NCBI RefSeq assembly: GCF_001434315.1
Contig: NZ_AZFE01000032.1
Coordinates: 186,561-250,560, forward strand
Source: Paucilactobacillus oligofermentans DSM 15707 = LMG 22743
GTDB lineage: Bacteria > Bacillota > Bacilli > Lactobacillales > Lactobacillaceae
Reading direction: 5' to 3'
Length of the DNA: 64,000 nucleotides
The translations under genes were made by a program, and so were the position numbers. Below the pieces are notes generated by a model, which was not told where the DNA came from, did no database searches, and was given only the letters and a program-made list of their open reading frames with translations. Below are positions 1 to 8,213 of this stretch, piece after piece. The stretch's first letter is position 1. Each line of letters opens with the position of its first letter.

Positions 1-1
1 C

Positions 2-988
2 TCAAGATCTGGAATAGCAGCCCATATTTCTAGTTTAATGAAAAAAGGTTATATTCAGGGTAAAGGTTATGTTGTTTCTCCAAAAAAATATGCTGTTGTA
101 ATTGGCGGTGTTAATGCTGATATATTTGGTATTTCCAATTCAAAAATAATGACAACTACATCAAATTCTGGAAAAGTAATACATTCAACCGGTGGAATTG
201 GGAGAAATATAGCTTTAAATCTGACGAAACTTAATATTTATAGTTACTTAATTTCAGCTTATGGAGACGATTTTAGTGGAAATCAATTTAGGGAAGATTC
301 AAGACAGAATGAATTAGACATAACCTATTCAAAGCAATTTAGTAATACAGCAACTTCTAGTTATATTTATATTAATGATACATCAGGAAATCGAGTGATA
401 GGATTAGATGACATGGAAATTAATAATTTTATTACACCAAGTTTTTTATCTGAAAGAATGGAAATTATAAAAAATGCTAATGAAGTAATTGTTGATACTA
501 ATATACCTGAGGATAGTATTAAGTGGATTTTAGATAACTATGAAGGATCAATATATATAAAAGCAGTATCAATTTTAAAAACGAAACGATTATTAACTTT
601 ATTAGATAGAATTGATACATTAGTTATAAACGGGGTTGAATCTCCGATTATTTCGGGCAAAGAAATTAAAAATAAAGATGATGTAATTAAGAATGCTGAA
701 AAAATAATTTCTAAAGGTGTTAAAAACGTATTTATTTATACTGAAAATTATGGAATGTTATATGCTTCTAAAGACAATAAATGCTTTATTGAAAATAATA
801 TTGATAATCGAGAGAACACTAATGGCATGGGGGCTTCAGTTACCGCAGCCTTAGTCTTAGCTAATAGAATGAACCTTGATTTTTGCAAAACAGCACAATT
901 GGGATATAAAGCTGCTAATATAACTAGTAAAAGTATAGATTCTGTTAGTAATAGGATAAGTGATAAAGAGTTACTAAATGATTTATAG
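2..988 (+). CDS. HTH-PfkB fusion protein, 5'-truncated by the window edge, probable regulator
   Basis: The frame is open to the left edge, so the gene starts outside the window. The first residues (SRSGIAAHISSL then KKGYIQGKGYVV) look like the recognition helix and wing of the winged HTH found in front of some PfkB kinases (YeiI type). A PfkB domain follows, beginning VVIGGVNADIFG, with the STGGIGRNIALNL substrate/lid motif. It is a paralogue of the PsuK-like kinase downstream. The C-terminal family motif GAGD, whose Asp is the catalytic base, reads GMGA here (bases 824-835), so the base is Ala. With the HTH this suggests a sugar- or nucleoside-sensing regulator rather than an active kinase. 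That role is inference; family membership is well supported. Confidence 0.8.
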   Translation, partial: SRSGIAAHISSLMKKGYIQGKGYVVSPKKYAVVIGGVNADIFGISNSKIMTTTSNSGKVIHSTGGIGRNIALNLTKLNIYSYLISAYGDDFSGNQFREDSRQNELDITYSKQFSNTATSSYIYINDTSGNRVIGLDDMEINNFITPSFLSERMEIIKNANEVIVDTNIPEDSIKWILDNYEGSIYIKAVSILKTKRLLTLLDRIDTLVINGVESPIISGKEIKNKDDVIKNAEKIISKGVKNVFIYTENYGMLYASKDNKCFIENNIDNRENTNGMGASVTAALVLANRMNLDFCKTAQLGYKAANITSKSIDSVSNRISDKELLNDL

Positions 989-996
989 GTTACTTA

Positions 997-1027
997 AAAT
1001 AGCCCTTTTTAAAGGACTATTTTTTTG
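997..1027 (+). terminator. Rho-independent terminator of the HTH-PfkB gene
   Basis: An imperfect stem (AATAGCCCTTT against AAAGGACTATT, one mismatch) is followed by a run of T. It separates the upstream gene from the nucleoside operon promoter. Confidence 0.7.
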
Positions 1028-1061
1028 TATTATTTTTTAGTGAAAAAACGCACAAAAAATA

Positions 1062-1090
1062 TTGACAGCGCTTTCAATGTGGGTTATATT
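1062..1090 (+). promoter_or_regulatory. Promoter of the nucleoside operon with overlapping cre box
   Basis: A consensus -35 TTGACA (1062-1067) lies exactly 17 bases before -10 TATATT (1085-1090). TGACAGCGCTTTCA at 1063-1076 matches the CcpA cre consensus TGWNANCGNTNWCA at every defined position and covers the -35 and spacer, so CcpA binding should block RNA polymerase. Carbon catabolite repression of the operon follows by inference. Confidence 0.85.
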
Positions 1091-1100
1091 CTTAATTAAG

Positions 1101-1130
1101 CAAATGTTTACGTCGACAAACAAATGTTTA
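1101..1130 (+). promoter_or_regulatory. Direct repeat and pseudo-palindrome, candidate operator
   Basis: The 10-mer CAAATGTTTA occurs at 1101-1110 and 1121-1130, spaced 20 bases (two helical turns), just downstream of the -10. Between them TGTTT (1105-1109) and AAACA (1118-1122) form an inverted pair around ACGTCGAC. The placement fits an operator, perhaps for the HTH-PfkB protein encoded immediately upstream. Confidence 0.5.
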
Positions 1131-1153
1131 TAAAAACCAGGAGGTTTTATATC

Positions 1154-2110
1154 ATGGCGAACAATATTACTAAAATCAATGATGGCTACGTTGTCGTAAT
1201 TGGTGGAATGAATATGGATATTTTTGGAATGCCAGATAAAAAAGTTATTAATCGGGATTCAAATCCTGGAGTTGTGGGTATGGCTGCAGGAGGAGTTGGT
1301 CAAAATATTGCACATAATATTGCAAAATTAGATGTGCCAACTTACTTGATAACAGCTTATGGAAATGATTATAACGGTAGGTTATTGCAAGAAGAATGTA
1401 ATAAAAATAATATTAGGCTTGATTATGCATCCTTGGAAGAAAATGAACGTTCCTCAACGTATATGTATATAACAGATGAAACTGGAGATATGTTAGTCGG
1501 TGTCAATGATATGGATATTTGTAAGAAAATAACACCTGATTTTTTAAATACCAGATTAGAATTTATTAATCATGCTCAAGTATGTCTGTTAGACGCTAAC
1601 TTACAAAAAGAAACATTAGATTGGATTGGTAAGAATGTTACGTCTCCATTATTTGGTGATACGGTATCATGCGCTAAGGCGGAACATTTTTCTGGTATTC
1701 TAGATAAAATTACATTATTGAAACCAAATGCATTAGAAGCATCATTATTGACAGGAATTGAAATTGTAGATGATGAAACCGCAAAAATAGCTGCACAAAA
1801 GTTATTAGATTTTGGTGTTAAAAATGTATTTATTTCTTTAGGTATAAATGGAATATTATGTGCTAATAACAAAAAAAAGGTTATTATTCATCCGTTTGTT
1901 ACCGACATTGTAAATGCAAACGGGGCTGGAGATTGTGGGATGGCTGCTATTACTTGGAGTTATTTTGATGATCCGACCAGACAATTAGGTGAGATTGGAA
2001 GAATTGCACAAGCTGCTTCTAGTATTGCATTAGAGAGTTCAAATTCTGTACCCGATATCAATATTAATAAGCTAAAAAATAAACTATCAAGCATTTCAAT
2101 TGCAGTATAA
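1154..2110 (+). CDS. PfkB-family nucleoside kinase, pseudouridine kinase-like
   Basis: 318 aa. The protein follows E. coli PsuK closely by eye: VVVIGGMNMDIFGMP at the N-terminus, AAGGVGQNIAHNIAKL, the stretch TGDMLVGVNDMDI, LKPNALEASLLTG, and an intact PfkB signature NANGAGD with catalytic Asp260. The expected reaction is ATP-dependent 5'-phosphorylation of a ribonucleoside or C-nucleoside in the cytoplasm. I chose ATG 1154 because AGGAGG (1139-1144) lies nine bases upstream; an in-frame ATG at 1124 has no ribosome site. It is the first gene of the operon. No pseudouridine-5'-phosphate glycosidase (PsuG) accompanies it, so the substrate remains open and I leave the symbol blank. Ribokinase-type activity on free ribose is the alternative. 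Confidence 0.8.
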   Translation: MANNITKINDGYVVVIGGMNMDIFGMPDKKVINRDSNPGVVGMAAGGVGQNIAHNIAKLDVPTYLITAYGNDYNGRLLQEECNKNNIRLDYASLEENERSSTYMYITDETGDMLVGVNDMDICKKITPDFLNTRLEFINHAQVCLLDANLQKETLDWIGKNVTSPLFGDTVSCAKAEHFSGILDKITLLKPNALEASLLTGIEIVDDETAKIAAQKLLDFGVKNVFISLGINGILCANNKKKVIIHPFVTDIVNANGAGDCGMAAITWSYFDDPTRQLGEIGRIAQAASSIALESSNSVPDININKLKNKLSSISIAV

Positions 2111-2129
2111 AAAGAAAGAGGAAATTAAA

Positions 2130-2822
2130 ATGAAAAAACAAATTTATTCACTAATTCAATACGAAGAAAGCGTTGCAACAATGGAAGCAGGTGCAGACAA
2201 TATTGGACTAGTACCAATGCAAAAAGGTGGCGTTCCTGCACATCGAGTTCCAATTGACAGAGTTCATAAGATTTTTGATGAAGCTAAACGAAGGGGCGTT
2301 ACTACGGTTGCTATTATGCTAACAAATGATCCAGAGGAAATGTTGGAATTAGCTGAAGAGGTACAATCTGATATTTTGCATATTGCTGGTGATGGTTATG
2401 ATGCAACTCCTGAATTTGCAAAGAGATTAAAGGAAGTAGCTCCCGATACAAAATTAATGCAAGCTGTACTTGTGGATAATGAATCAGCAATCCAGCGTGC
2501 CAAAAATTTTGCTCCATTTGTTGATTTTATTCTTTTAGATTCCGGCTTAGCTCCCGATACTGGTATTGGTGCAAGTGGGTTGACACATGATTGGAATATT
2601 GATGCACGAATTGTTGAGGAAGTTGACGTTCCAGTTATTGAAGCAGGTGGACTGGGACCAGATAACGTCGCTGAGGCAATTGCAAAGATTAAGCCATATG
2701 GTGTAGATTCGTTGACAAAAACAAGTATTAAATATGATGGTGGAAATATGGAAAAGGATATCGAGAAAGTTCGCTTATTCTGCCAGAGAGCAGATGAAGC
2801 TGCAGAAAAGCTAGGTTTGTAA
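2130..2822 (+). CDS. TrpF-like (phosphoribosylanthranilate isomerase fold) TIM-barrel protein
   Basis: 230 aa. The sequence threads along TrpF: EAGADNIGLVP near the start, the core strand ILLDS (Asp137, equivalent to the TrpF catalytic Asp), TGIGASGLTHDW in place of GGSGKTFDW, then VIEAGGLGPDNVAEAI and a phosphate-binding C-terminal segment. The TrpF catalytic Cys (KICG) is replaced by Tyr6-Ser7. No trp genes are nearby, so tryptophan synthesis is unlikely. In a nucleoside operon an isomerase, lyase or aldolase acting on a ribosyl or phosphoribosyl compound is more plausible, but this is inference. Start ATG 2130 has AGAGGA seven bases upstream; it lies 19 bases after the kinase gene. Confidence 0.7.
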   Translation: MKKQIYSLIQYEESVATMEAGADNIGLVPMQKGGVPAHRVPIDRVHKIFDEAKRRGVTTVAIMLTNDPEEMLELAEEVQSDILHIAGDGYDATPEFAKRLKEVAPDTKLMQAVLVDNESAIQRAKNFAPFVDFILLDSGLAPDTGIGASGLTHDWNIDARIVEEVDVPVIEAGGLGPDNVAEAIAKIKPYGVDSLTKTSIKYDGGNMEKDIEKVRLFCQRADEAAEKLGL

Positions 2823-2827
2823 TTTAA

Positions 2828-3475
2828 ATGAGTCAAAAGAAACAATCTCAGTCAAGAATAAGTATAAAAAAAATAATATTAGCGATTACAGGGATTTTTC
2901 TCGTATGTATTGGAGTAGCCTTTAATAATAATACTGGACTAGGAAATGATCCAGTAGGAATAATTTATGATGGATTGAGAGTAGCATTTAATATACCAAT
3001 TATTAAGTTAGGATATATATCAAATATTGTAAATATTGTTCTAATTGTAATTTTACTGTTAATTGGAAGGCATTATGTAAATATTGGAACGGCTATGTAT
3101 TTAATTCCATACGGATTATTTATTACGATTGGGTCAAATATTTATCCGATGATATTTAAAAATATGTATATCATTACAAGTGGATTAGGTGCTATTTGTG
3201 GGATTTCACTTTATTATCTCGGTATAAGTATGTTTGTTGCTGCAGATATAGGAATTGATCCATTTAATGGCTTTATGATGACAATCAGAGATAAATCAGG
3301 ATGGAGCATTAGGAGAAGTAAAATAACGTTTGACGTTTGTTTAGTAATTGTTGGAATAATACTTGGTGGTAAATTTGGAATTATAACAATAATTACGGCC
3401 ATTACAACTGGTCCGACCATTCAATTTTTAAGTGGCATATTTAAAGAAAAGTTATTTACAGAAAGGAATAGTTAG
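2828..3475 (+). CDS. YczE/YyaS-type integral membrane protein
   Basis: 215 aa with about five hydrophobic spans (roughly 17-37, 58-78, 86-106, 113-135, 169-190). It contains the motifs NNTGLGNDPVGIIYDGL and ADIGIDPFNGFM, two half-repeats (glycine, D-P, F/Y) characteristic of the YczE/YyaS/YitT membrane family. Its molecular function is unknown; family members are often next to small-molecule catabolic or transport genes. It begins five bases after the TrpF-like gene and is part of the same transcript. A role in export or uptake of an operon substrate is possible but not shown by the sequence. Confidence 0.75.
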   Translation: MSQKKQSQSRISIKKIILAITGIFLVCIGVAFNNNTGLGNDPVGIIYDGLRVAFNIPIIKLGYISNIVNIVLIVILLLIGRHYVNIGTAMYLIPYGLFITIGSNIYPMIFKNMYIITSGLGAICGISLYYLGISMFVAADIGIDPFNGFMMTIRDKSGWSIRRSKITFDVCLVIVGIILGGKFGIITIITAITTGPTIQFLSGIFKEKLFTERNS

Positions 3476-3476
3476 T

Positions 3477-4637
3477 TTGATTGAATATAAATTAATACAA
3501 AAAGTAAAAGTTATTGATACTGATAATTTAAATGATACGTTACTAGATATTATGAATAATAGTAATTATAAAAGACCGATGTTTGTTTTTGATAAGTTTA
3601 TTGAAAGTTTAGATGTTGTTCAAAATGTAATTAGTAATTTTACAAAATATAATATTGACGTTAATTCATTTAATGAAATAGTACCTGATCCACCAGTAAG
3701 TTTGATAAATAAGGGTGTCGAAAAATTTAAGGATGCTAATTGTGATAGTTTGATTGCAATTGGAGGTGGAAGCACAATTGATGTTGCCAGAGGAATAAAT
3801 ATTGTTAGAACAAATGGTGGGTCGATCTTAGATTATGAGATTGAAAAAGATAATATTAAGGAATGCCCAGGATTAATAGCAGTTCCAACAACTTCAGGAA
3901 CTGGTAGTGAGATGTCAAATGCTCTTGTATTAACTGATACAGAATCTAAGAAAAAAATTGCAATTTTGGCAAATTATGCTCTAAGTGAGTACGCAGTACT
4001 TTATCCACAACTAACATTGGGACTTCCTCAAAATATGACAATTGCAACGGGTCTTGATGCTTTTTCACATGCTGCGGAAGGATATCTATCTAAGTTATCA
4101 TCTCCAGTGACAGATGCTATATGCGAAAAAATAATGTTTTTGTTATATAACTATCTACCCGTAGTGGTTAATGATGGTCATAATTTGAATGCAAGAAGAA
4201 AAGTTATGGTCGCATCAACTTTAGCAGGCTGGATGTTAAACAATGCGGGTACAAATATTGGCCATTCAGCTGCACATATTTTAGGTTCAAAGTATCATAT
4301 TGTTCATGGTGAGGCTGTAGCATATGGATTACCTGGAGTATTTGATCTAGTAGAAACAGAACTACCAGAAAAAATATGTGAGATAGGGCAAATTTTAGGT
4401 GTTACTTATTTAGAAACTGAATCAGTTGATGAAAAAATTAGTAGAGCAAAAAAAGCATATAAAAAATTTCGAGATGAAACAATAGGACTTCATTCATTTA
4501 GTGATTATAAAATATCAAAAAAAGAGTTAGAAACAAATGTAAACGCTATCGTTAATGAGAGATTTGCTAGTAATACTCCCGTTAATTTGAATAATAGTAA
4601 TGTAAAAATGTTTTTAGAAGATTATGGAAAACAATAA
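3477..4637 (+). CDS. Iron-containing (group III) alcohol dehydrogenase family protein
   Basis: 386 aa. NAD(P)-binding GGGSTIDVARGI is followed by PTTSGTGSEMS, and the metal site is complete: GLDAFSHAAEGY (Asp and His), GHSAAHILG (His) and HIVHGEAVAYGLP (His). Family members reduce aldehydes or oxidise alcohols with Fe2+ or Zn2+. A GTG at 3432 would overlap the previous gene by 44 bases without a ribosome site; TTG 3477 follows AAAGGA (3462-3467) by nine bases and starts one base after the previous stop, so I chose it. In this operon it may reduce a sugar-derived aldehyde from nucleoside breakdown (inference). Confidence 0.85.
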   Translation: MIEYKLIQKVKVIDTDNLNDTLLDIMNNSNYKRPMFVFDKFIESLDVVQNVISNFTKYNIDVNSFNEIVPDPPVSLINKGVEKFKDANCDSLIAIGGGSTIDVARGINIVRTNGGSILDYEIEKDNIKECPGLIAVPTTSGTGSEMSNALVLTDTESKKKIAILANYALSEYAVLYPQLTLGLPQNMTIATGLDAFSHAAEGYLSKLSSPVTDAICEKIMFLLYNYLPVVVNDGHNLNARRKVMVASTLAGWMLNNAGTNIGHSAAHILGSKYHIVHGEAVAYGLPGVFDLVETELPEKICEIGQILGVTYLETESVDEKISRAKKAYKKFRDETIGLHSFSDYKISKKELETNVNAIVNERFASNTPVNLNNSNVKMFLEDYGKQ

Positions 4638-4655
4638 AATAAGAGGCGATTAATT

Positions 4656-5840
4656 ATGAACTTTGTATTTTTATTAACAGGATTAGCACTTGTTTTTGGT
4701 ATAGGCTGGTTAGTAAGTAGTGATAGAAAAAAGATTAGATATAAATCAATTGGTAAGTTGTTTGTACTTCAACTAATTATTTCATTTATTTGCTTACACA
4801 CATCTGGTGGAATTAATGCTTTAAAAGGTATTTCTGCTTTCTTTAGTTGGTTAATGTTACAGGCTGCAGGGGGTGTAGATTTTGTCTTCGGTGGTTTTGC
4901 AATTAAACCGGGTGGATCAGTATTTTTCTTAAATGTTTTAATGCCAATTGTATTTATTTCGGCGTTAGTTGGGATATTAAATTATATTAAAGTACTTCCA
5001 TTTATTATTAAATGGACAGGATGGGCACTTAATAAAGTTTCTGGAATGGGAGAACTTGAAAGTTACTTTGCTGTTTCAACGGCTATTTTAGGCCAACCAG
5101 AAGTTTTCTTAACAGTTAAAGATCAAATTCCAAAGTTAAATGAACAAAGACTATATACGATTTGTGCTTCTGCAATGAGTGCTGTTTCAGCAGCAATGCT
5201 AGCTTCATATATGAAGATGGTTCCAGGTAAGTTTGTTGTAGTTGCGGTATTTTTGAATATTCTTTCAGCACTAATTATATCTGGAATTGTAAATCCGTAT
5301 GAAACTGAGAAAGATGATGAATTAGTTAAAATTTCAAAGGGAAATGATGAACCATTTTTCCAAGTTTTAGGAACATATATTGTTGACGGCTTCCATCTTG
5401 CTATTACTGTAGGGGCAATGTTAATCGGATTTGTAGCATTGGTTACATTTTTGAATAACACTTTTATTGCAATTATTGGGATAAGTTTTACAGACTTAAT
5501 TGGATATGTATTTGCTCCAATTGCATTCTTAATGGGAGTTCCAACGCATGATATTGTTAAAGTTGGGAGTTTGATGGCAACTAAGTTAATTACTAATGAA
5601 TTTGTTGCAATGGGAACATTACATTCTGTTGCAGGTACACTAAGTACAAAAGCAACTGCGATTATTTCAGCATATTTAGTATCATTTGCAAACTTCGGAA
5701 CAATCGGAATTGTTAGCGGATCAATTAAGTCGATTAGCGCTGAACAAGGACGATACGTTGCTAAATTTTCATTAAAATTATTATTAGGCGCAACAATGGC
5801 ATCAATATTAACAGGAACTATTGTTGGAATGTATTTCTAG
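4656..5840 (+). CDS. Concentrative nucleoside transporter (CNT/NupC family)
   Basis: 394 aa. Many hydrophobic spans, with the CNT hallmarks PIVFISALVGILNY, SGMGELESYFAVS, ILGQPEVFLTVKDQI and, in the second repeat, GVPTHDIVKVGSLMATKLITNEFVAM. CNT proteins import nucleosides with H+ or Na+. This is the best evidence that the operon handles nucleosides. A GAGGCGAT site precedes ATG 4656. It sits between the alcohol dehydrogenase gene and a small membrane protein gene. Confidence 0.9.
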   Translation: MNFVFLLTGLALVFGIGWLVSSDRKKIRYKSIGKLFVLQLIISFICLHTSGGINALKGISAFFSWLMLQAAGGVDFVFGGFAIKPGGSVFFLNVLMPIVFISALVGILNYIKVLPFIIKWTGWALNKVSGMGELESYFAVSTAILGQPEVFLTVKDQIPKLNEQRLYTICASAMSAVSAAMLASYMKMVPGKFVVVAVFLNILSALIISGIVNPYETEKDDELVKISKGNDEPFFQVLGTYIVDGFHLAITVGAMLIGFVALVTFLNNTFIAIIGISFTDLIGYVFAPIAFLMGVPTHDIVKVGSLMATKLITNEFVAMGTLHSVAGTLSTKATAIISAYLVSFANFGTIGIVSGSIKSISAEQGRYVAKFSLKLLLGATMASILTGTIVGMYF

Positions 5841-5857
5841 TGATGTGAGGTAGTATC

Positions 5858-6226
5858 ATGAAAATTGAGAATATAAAAATAATATTAACATCATTATTAA
5901 TAGTTATACTTTTTGCCATTACAAACAGTTTTCTGAATACAGGGTTAAATAATGATGCACTGTTTAAATCAATTATATTTATTGTAGCGTTATATGGATT
6001 AATGATATATCGATTGTATAAACAAAAGCGATTTGCAAAACAATTAGGATATTTTGTGAATGTTGTTTATGGAATTGGATTTGTAAGTAATATTATTGTT
6101 GGAATAACAAATTATAAAACTTTGTATGGCGGTATACTAATTTTTATGTGTTTAATTGGATTTGTTTTGTGTATTATGTGCCTTTATTTAGTTAGAAAAA
6201 AAGATATTCCAGTTGTTATTAAATGA
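5858..6226 (+). CDS. Small four-span membrane protein of unknown function
   Basis: 122 aa, not recognised. Four hydrophobic stretches at about residues 7-27, 33-52, 66-88 and 92-113, separated by short loops (a basic RLYKQKRFAKQ loop between spans 2 and 3). It has a good ribosome site (GTGAGGT) and lies 17 bases after the transporter and 22 before the hydrolase, so it is co-transcribed. It could be an accessory subunit of the transporter; nothing in the sequence proves that. Confidence 0.65.
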   Translation: MKIENIKIILTSLLIVILFAITNSFLNTGLNNDALFKSIIFIVALYGLMIYRLYKQKRFAKQLGYFVNVVYGIGFVSNIIVGITNYKTLYGGILIFMCLIGFVLCIMCLYLVRKKDIPVVIK

Positions 6227-6248
6227 CTATATACGTAGGAGAATACTA

Positions 6249-7181
6249 ATGAAAAAAATAATTTTAGATTGTGATCCGGGACATGATGATGCACTTGCTA
6301 TGATGCTAGCTGTTACTTCATCAGAAATTGAACTAGCGGCAGTGACAACATCAGCAGGTAATCAAACTCCTGATAAAACATTGAATAATGCAATGAGAAT
6401 GTTAACTTTAATGAAAAGGCAAGACATTCCGGTTGCTGGTGGAAACAAGACACCACTTGTTAAACCATTAGAAACTGCAGGTAATGTTCACGGTAAATCG
6501 GGGTTGGATGGAGCAGAACTACCTGATCCTGATTTTGAACCTCAAAATATGACGGCTATTGAATTAATTGCAAAAACGTTAAAAGAATCTAATGAAAAAG
6601 TAACATTAGTTGTAACTGGTCCAATGACAAATGCAGCATTATTTTTACGTGTTTATCCTGAATTATCAGAAAAAATTGAACGAATTGTTTACATGGGTGG
6701 TGCAATGGGATTGGGGAATTGGACGCCATCAGTTGAATTTAATATTTTTGTTGATCCAGATGCTGCAAAGATTGTCATGAATTCAGGAATTCCGTTGACT
6801 ATGGCACCACTAAACGTTACCCACAAGGCTCAAATTTTAAAGGAAGAAATTAAAAATATTGATGATATAAAAAATCCTGTAGCACATGCATTTTATGGAT
6901 TGTTAAATTTCTTTGAATTGTATCATGAAGATCCTAAGTGGGAATTTAAAGGTGCTCCATTACATGATCCATGTACTATAGCTTGGCTTATTAATCCAGA
7001 AATGTTCGAAAGTAAGTTAATGAATGTAGATGTAGAGAATAAAGGTGGAATTACCATGGGGGAAACAGTTTGTGATTATTATGAATTAACAGGGAAAAGT
7101 AAAAATACTGATGTATTATTAGATATTGATCGTGATAAATTTATTAAATTAATAATGGACGCACTTCGTACGTTTAATTAG
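6249..7181 (+). CDS. Nucleoside hydrolase (IunH/Rih family)
   Basis: 310 aa. The N-terminal Ca2+-binding signature DCDPGHDDALAMM (residues 7-19), GNVHGKSGLDGA, VVTGPMTNAALFL, VEFNIFVDPDAA and a C-terminal HDPCTIAWL (His-Asp pair) are all present, so the metal site and ribose-binding residues are intact. The family cleaves N-glycosidic bonds of ribonucleosides to base plus ribose; a branch acts on 5'-phosphorylated modified nucleosides. Start ATG 6249 follows TAGGAGA; an upstream in-frame start at 6213 would overlap the previous gene. It is the last gene of the operon, before a strong terminator. Substrate (purine, pyrimidine or modified nucleoside) cannot be read. Confidence 0.9.
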   Translation: MKKIILDCDPGHDDALAMMLAVTSSEIELAAVTTSAGNQTPDKTLNNAMRMLTLMKRQDIPVAGGNKTPLVKPLETAGNVHGKSGLDGAELPDPDFEPQNMTAIELIAKTLKESNEKVTLVVTGPMTNAALFLRVYPELSEKIERIVYMGGAMGLGNWTPSVEFNIFVDPDAAKIVMNSGIPLTMAPLNVTHKAQILKEEIKNIDDIKNPVAHAFYGLLNFFELYHEDPKWEFKGAPLHDPCTIAWLINPEMFESKLMNVDVENKGGITMGETVCDYYELTGKSKNTDVLLDIDRDKFIKLIMDALRTFN

Positions 7182-7184
7182 TAT

Positions 7185-7231
7185 AAAAAGGATGTTTAAA
7201 TTCTAATTTAGAATTTAAACATCCTTTTTAT
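7185..7231. terminator. Bidirectional terminator between converging operons
   Basis: A perfect 21-base-pair stem (7185-7205 against 7209-7229) with a three-base loop and A/T tracts on both sides. It serves the nucleoside operon on the plus strand and the ArsR-type gene on the minus strand. Confidence 0.95.
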
Positions 7232-7233
7232 TT

Positions 7234-8124
7234 TTAACTGTAATATAGGCTTAATTTAATGTCTTGATCATAGTTTCCAAAGCCATGACCGTAAATAGTG
7301 CAACCACCTTGATTTTTAGCTTTGTCTTTTATTGCAAAACGTATTTTAATACTGGGGGTGGTTATGTTAATATCATCTAAAGTTATATCTGATACAGGTT
7401 GTCCATCTAAATAAGTACCATCTTTTGTGACTCTGAATGTTTTTAAAATTCCATATTGGTTGACGTTGTCTGGAACCCATGATGGAGTATATTTACCTCT
7501 AATATCAGAAAAATCTCCAGGACTTGTCCAGGTACATAGTTCCTTACCATTAATGTAGCAGGTAATATCAGAAGGCCATACGTTATTTGAAAATGGAAAT
7601 TCTGATCCCAATTCTGCTGATAAATCTAACATTTCAAGATTATCTTCATTAGTTAAAAAGTTAGGAGCTTGATATTCGACAAATCCTTTAGAAAACCAAA
7701 GCATTTGGGCTTTGAATCTATCTGGATCCATGAAAAAGCTAGGGCTATCAACTTTTCCAATAAAATCTTTTCGACCAGCTAATCCACAGGTTGGTTGAAC
7801 TGAATAATCTGTGTATTGTCCAACTGGAATAGCAGATTCATGTAATTCGAAGGGAGAATATATTTTTTGAGGAAATCTAATACTAATTAAGTCAATTTTA
7901 ACTTTGGATATTTTACTGTGCCCTTCTTTTTTAAAAGTAATTATCCCAGCGTCTGCTAAAATTTGCAGGTGACGTAGGGTGATGGTAGTACTTAATCCTA
8001 ACCTTATTGCTAATTCTTTTACGTTTATAGATTCGTTAGATAACAATTCTATTATCTTTAATCTAACATCACTTGCTAAGGCTTTATAAACTGGTAATGA
8101 GTCGTTACTGATATCTAATTCCAT
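7234..8124 (-). CDS. ArsR-type HTH regulator with large C-terminal domain (copy 1)
   Basis: 296 aa. Residues 1-80 form an ArsR-like winged helix (ALASDVRLKIIELLSNESI, then KELAIRLGLSTTITLRHLQ). Residues 95-296 form a second, probably beta-rich domain with VGQYTDYSVQPTCGLAG, FFMDPDRF, LGSEFPFSNN, TSPGDFSDIRGKYTPSW and GGCTIYGHGFGN. I know this architecture from regulators beside arabinosidase genes but cannot name the C-terminal fold; it probably senses a sugar. AAGGAGT precedes ATG 8124. It is a tandem paralogue of the gene at 8214, and likely controls the GH51-transporter operon (inference). Confidence 0.8.
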   Translation of the reverse strand: MELDISNDSLPVYKALASDVRLKIIELLSNESINVKELAIRLGLSTTITLRHLQILADAGIITFKKEGHSKISKVKIDLISIRFPQKIYSPFELHESAIPVGQYTDYSVQPTCGLAGRKDFIGKVDSPSFFMDPDRFKAQMLWFSKGFVEYQAPNFLTNEDNLEMLDLSAELGSEFPFSNNVWPSDITCYINGKELCTWTSPGDFSDIRGKYTPSWVPDNVNQYGILKTFRVTKDGTYLDGQPVSDITLDDINITTPSIKIRFAIKDKAKNQGGCTIYGHGFGNYDQDIKLSLYYS

Positions 8125-8213
8125 GATGATTACTCCTTAAGTTAAACCGTATTATGTTTAGAATAACATAAAAGAGACTCATTGATATAAATTAAAAGCC
8201 GTCAATAGATTTA

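Noticed and set aside
1154-2110. Calling the kinase psuK outright
   Set aside because: Sequence resemblance is strong, but psuG is missing and related PfkB kinases act on other nucleosides, so the symbol was left blank.
2130-2822. Tryptophan biosynthesis gene trpF
   Set aside because: Catalytic Cys absent and no trp genes nearby.
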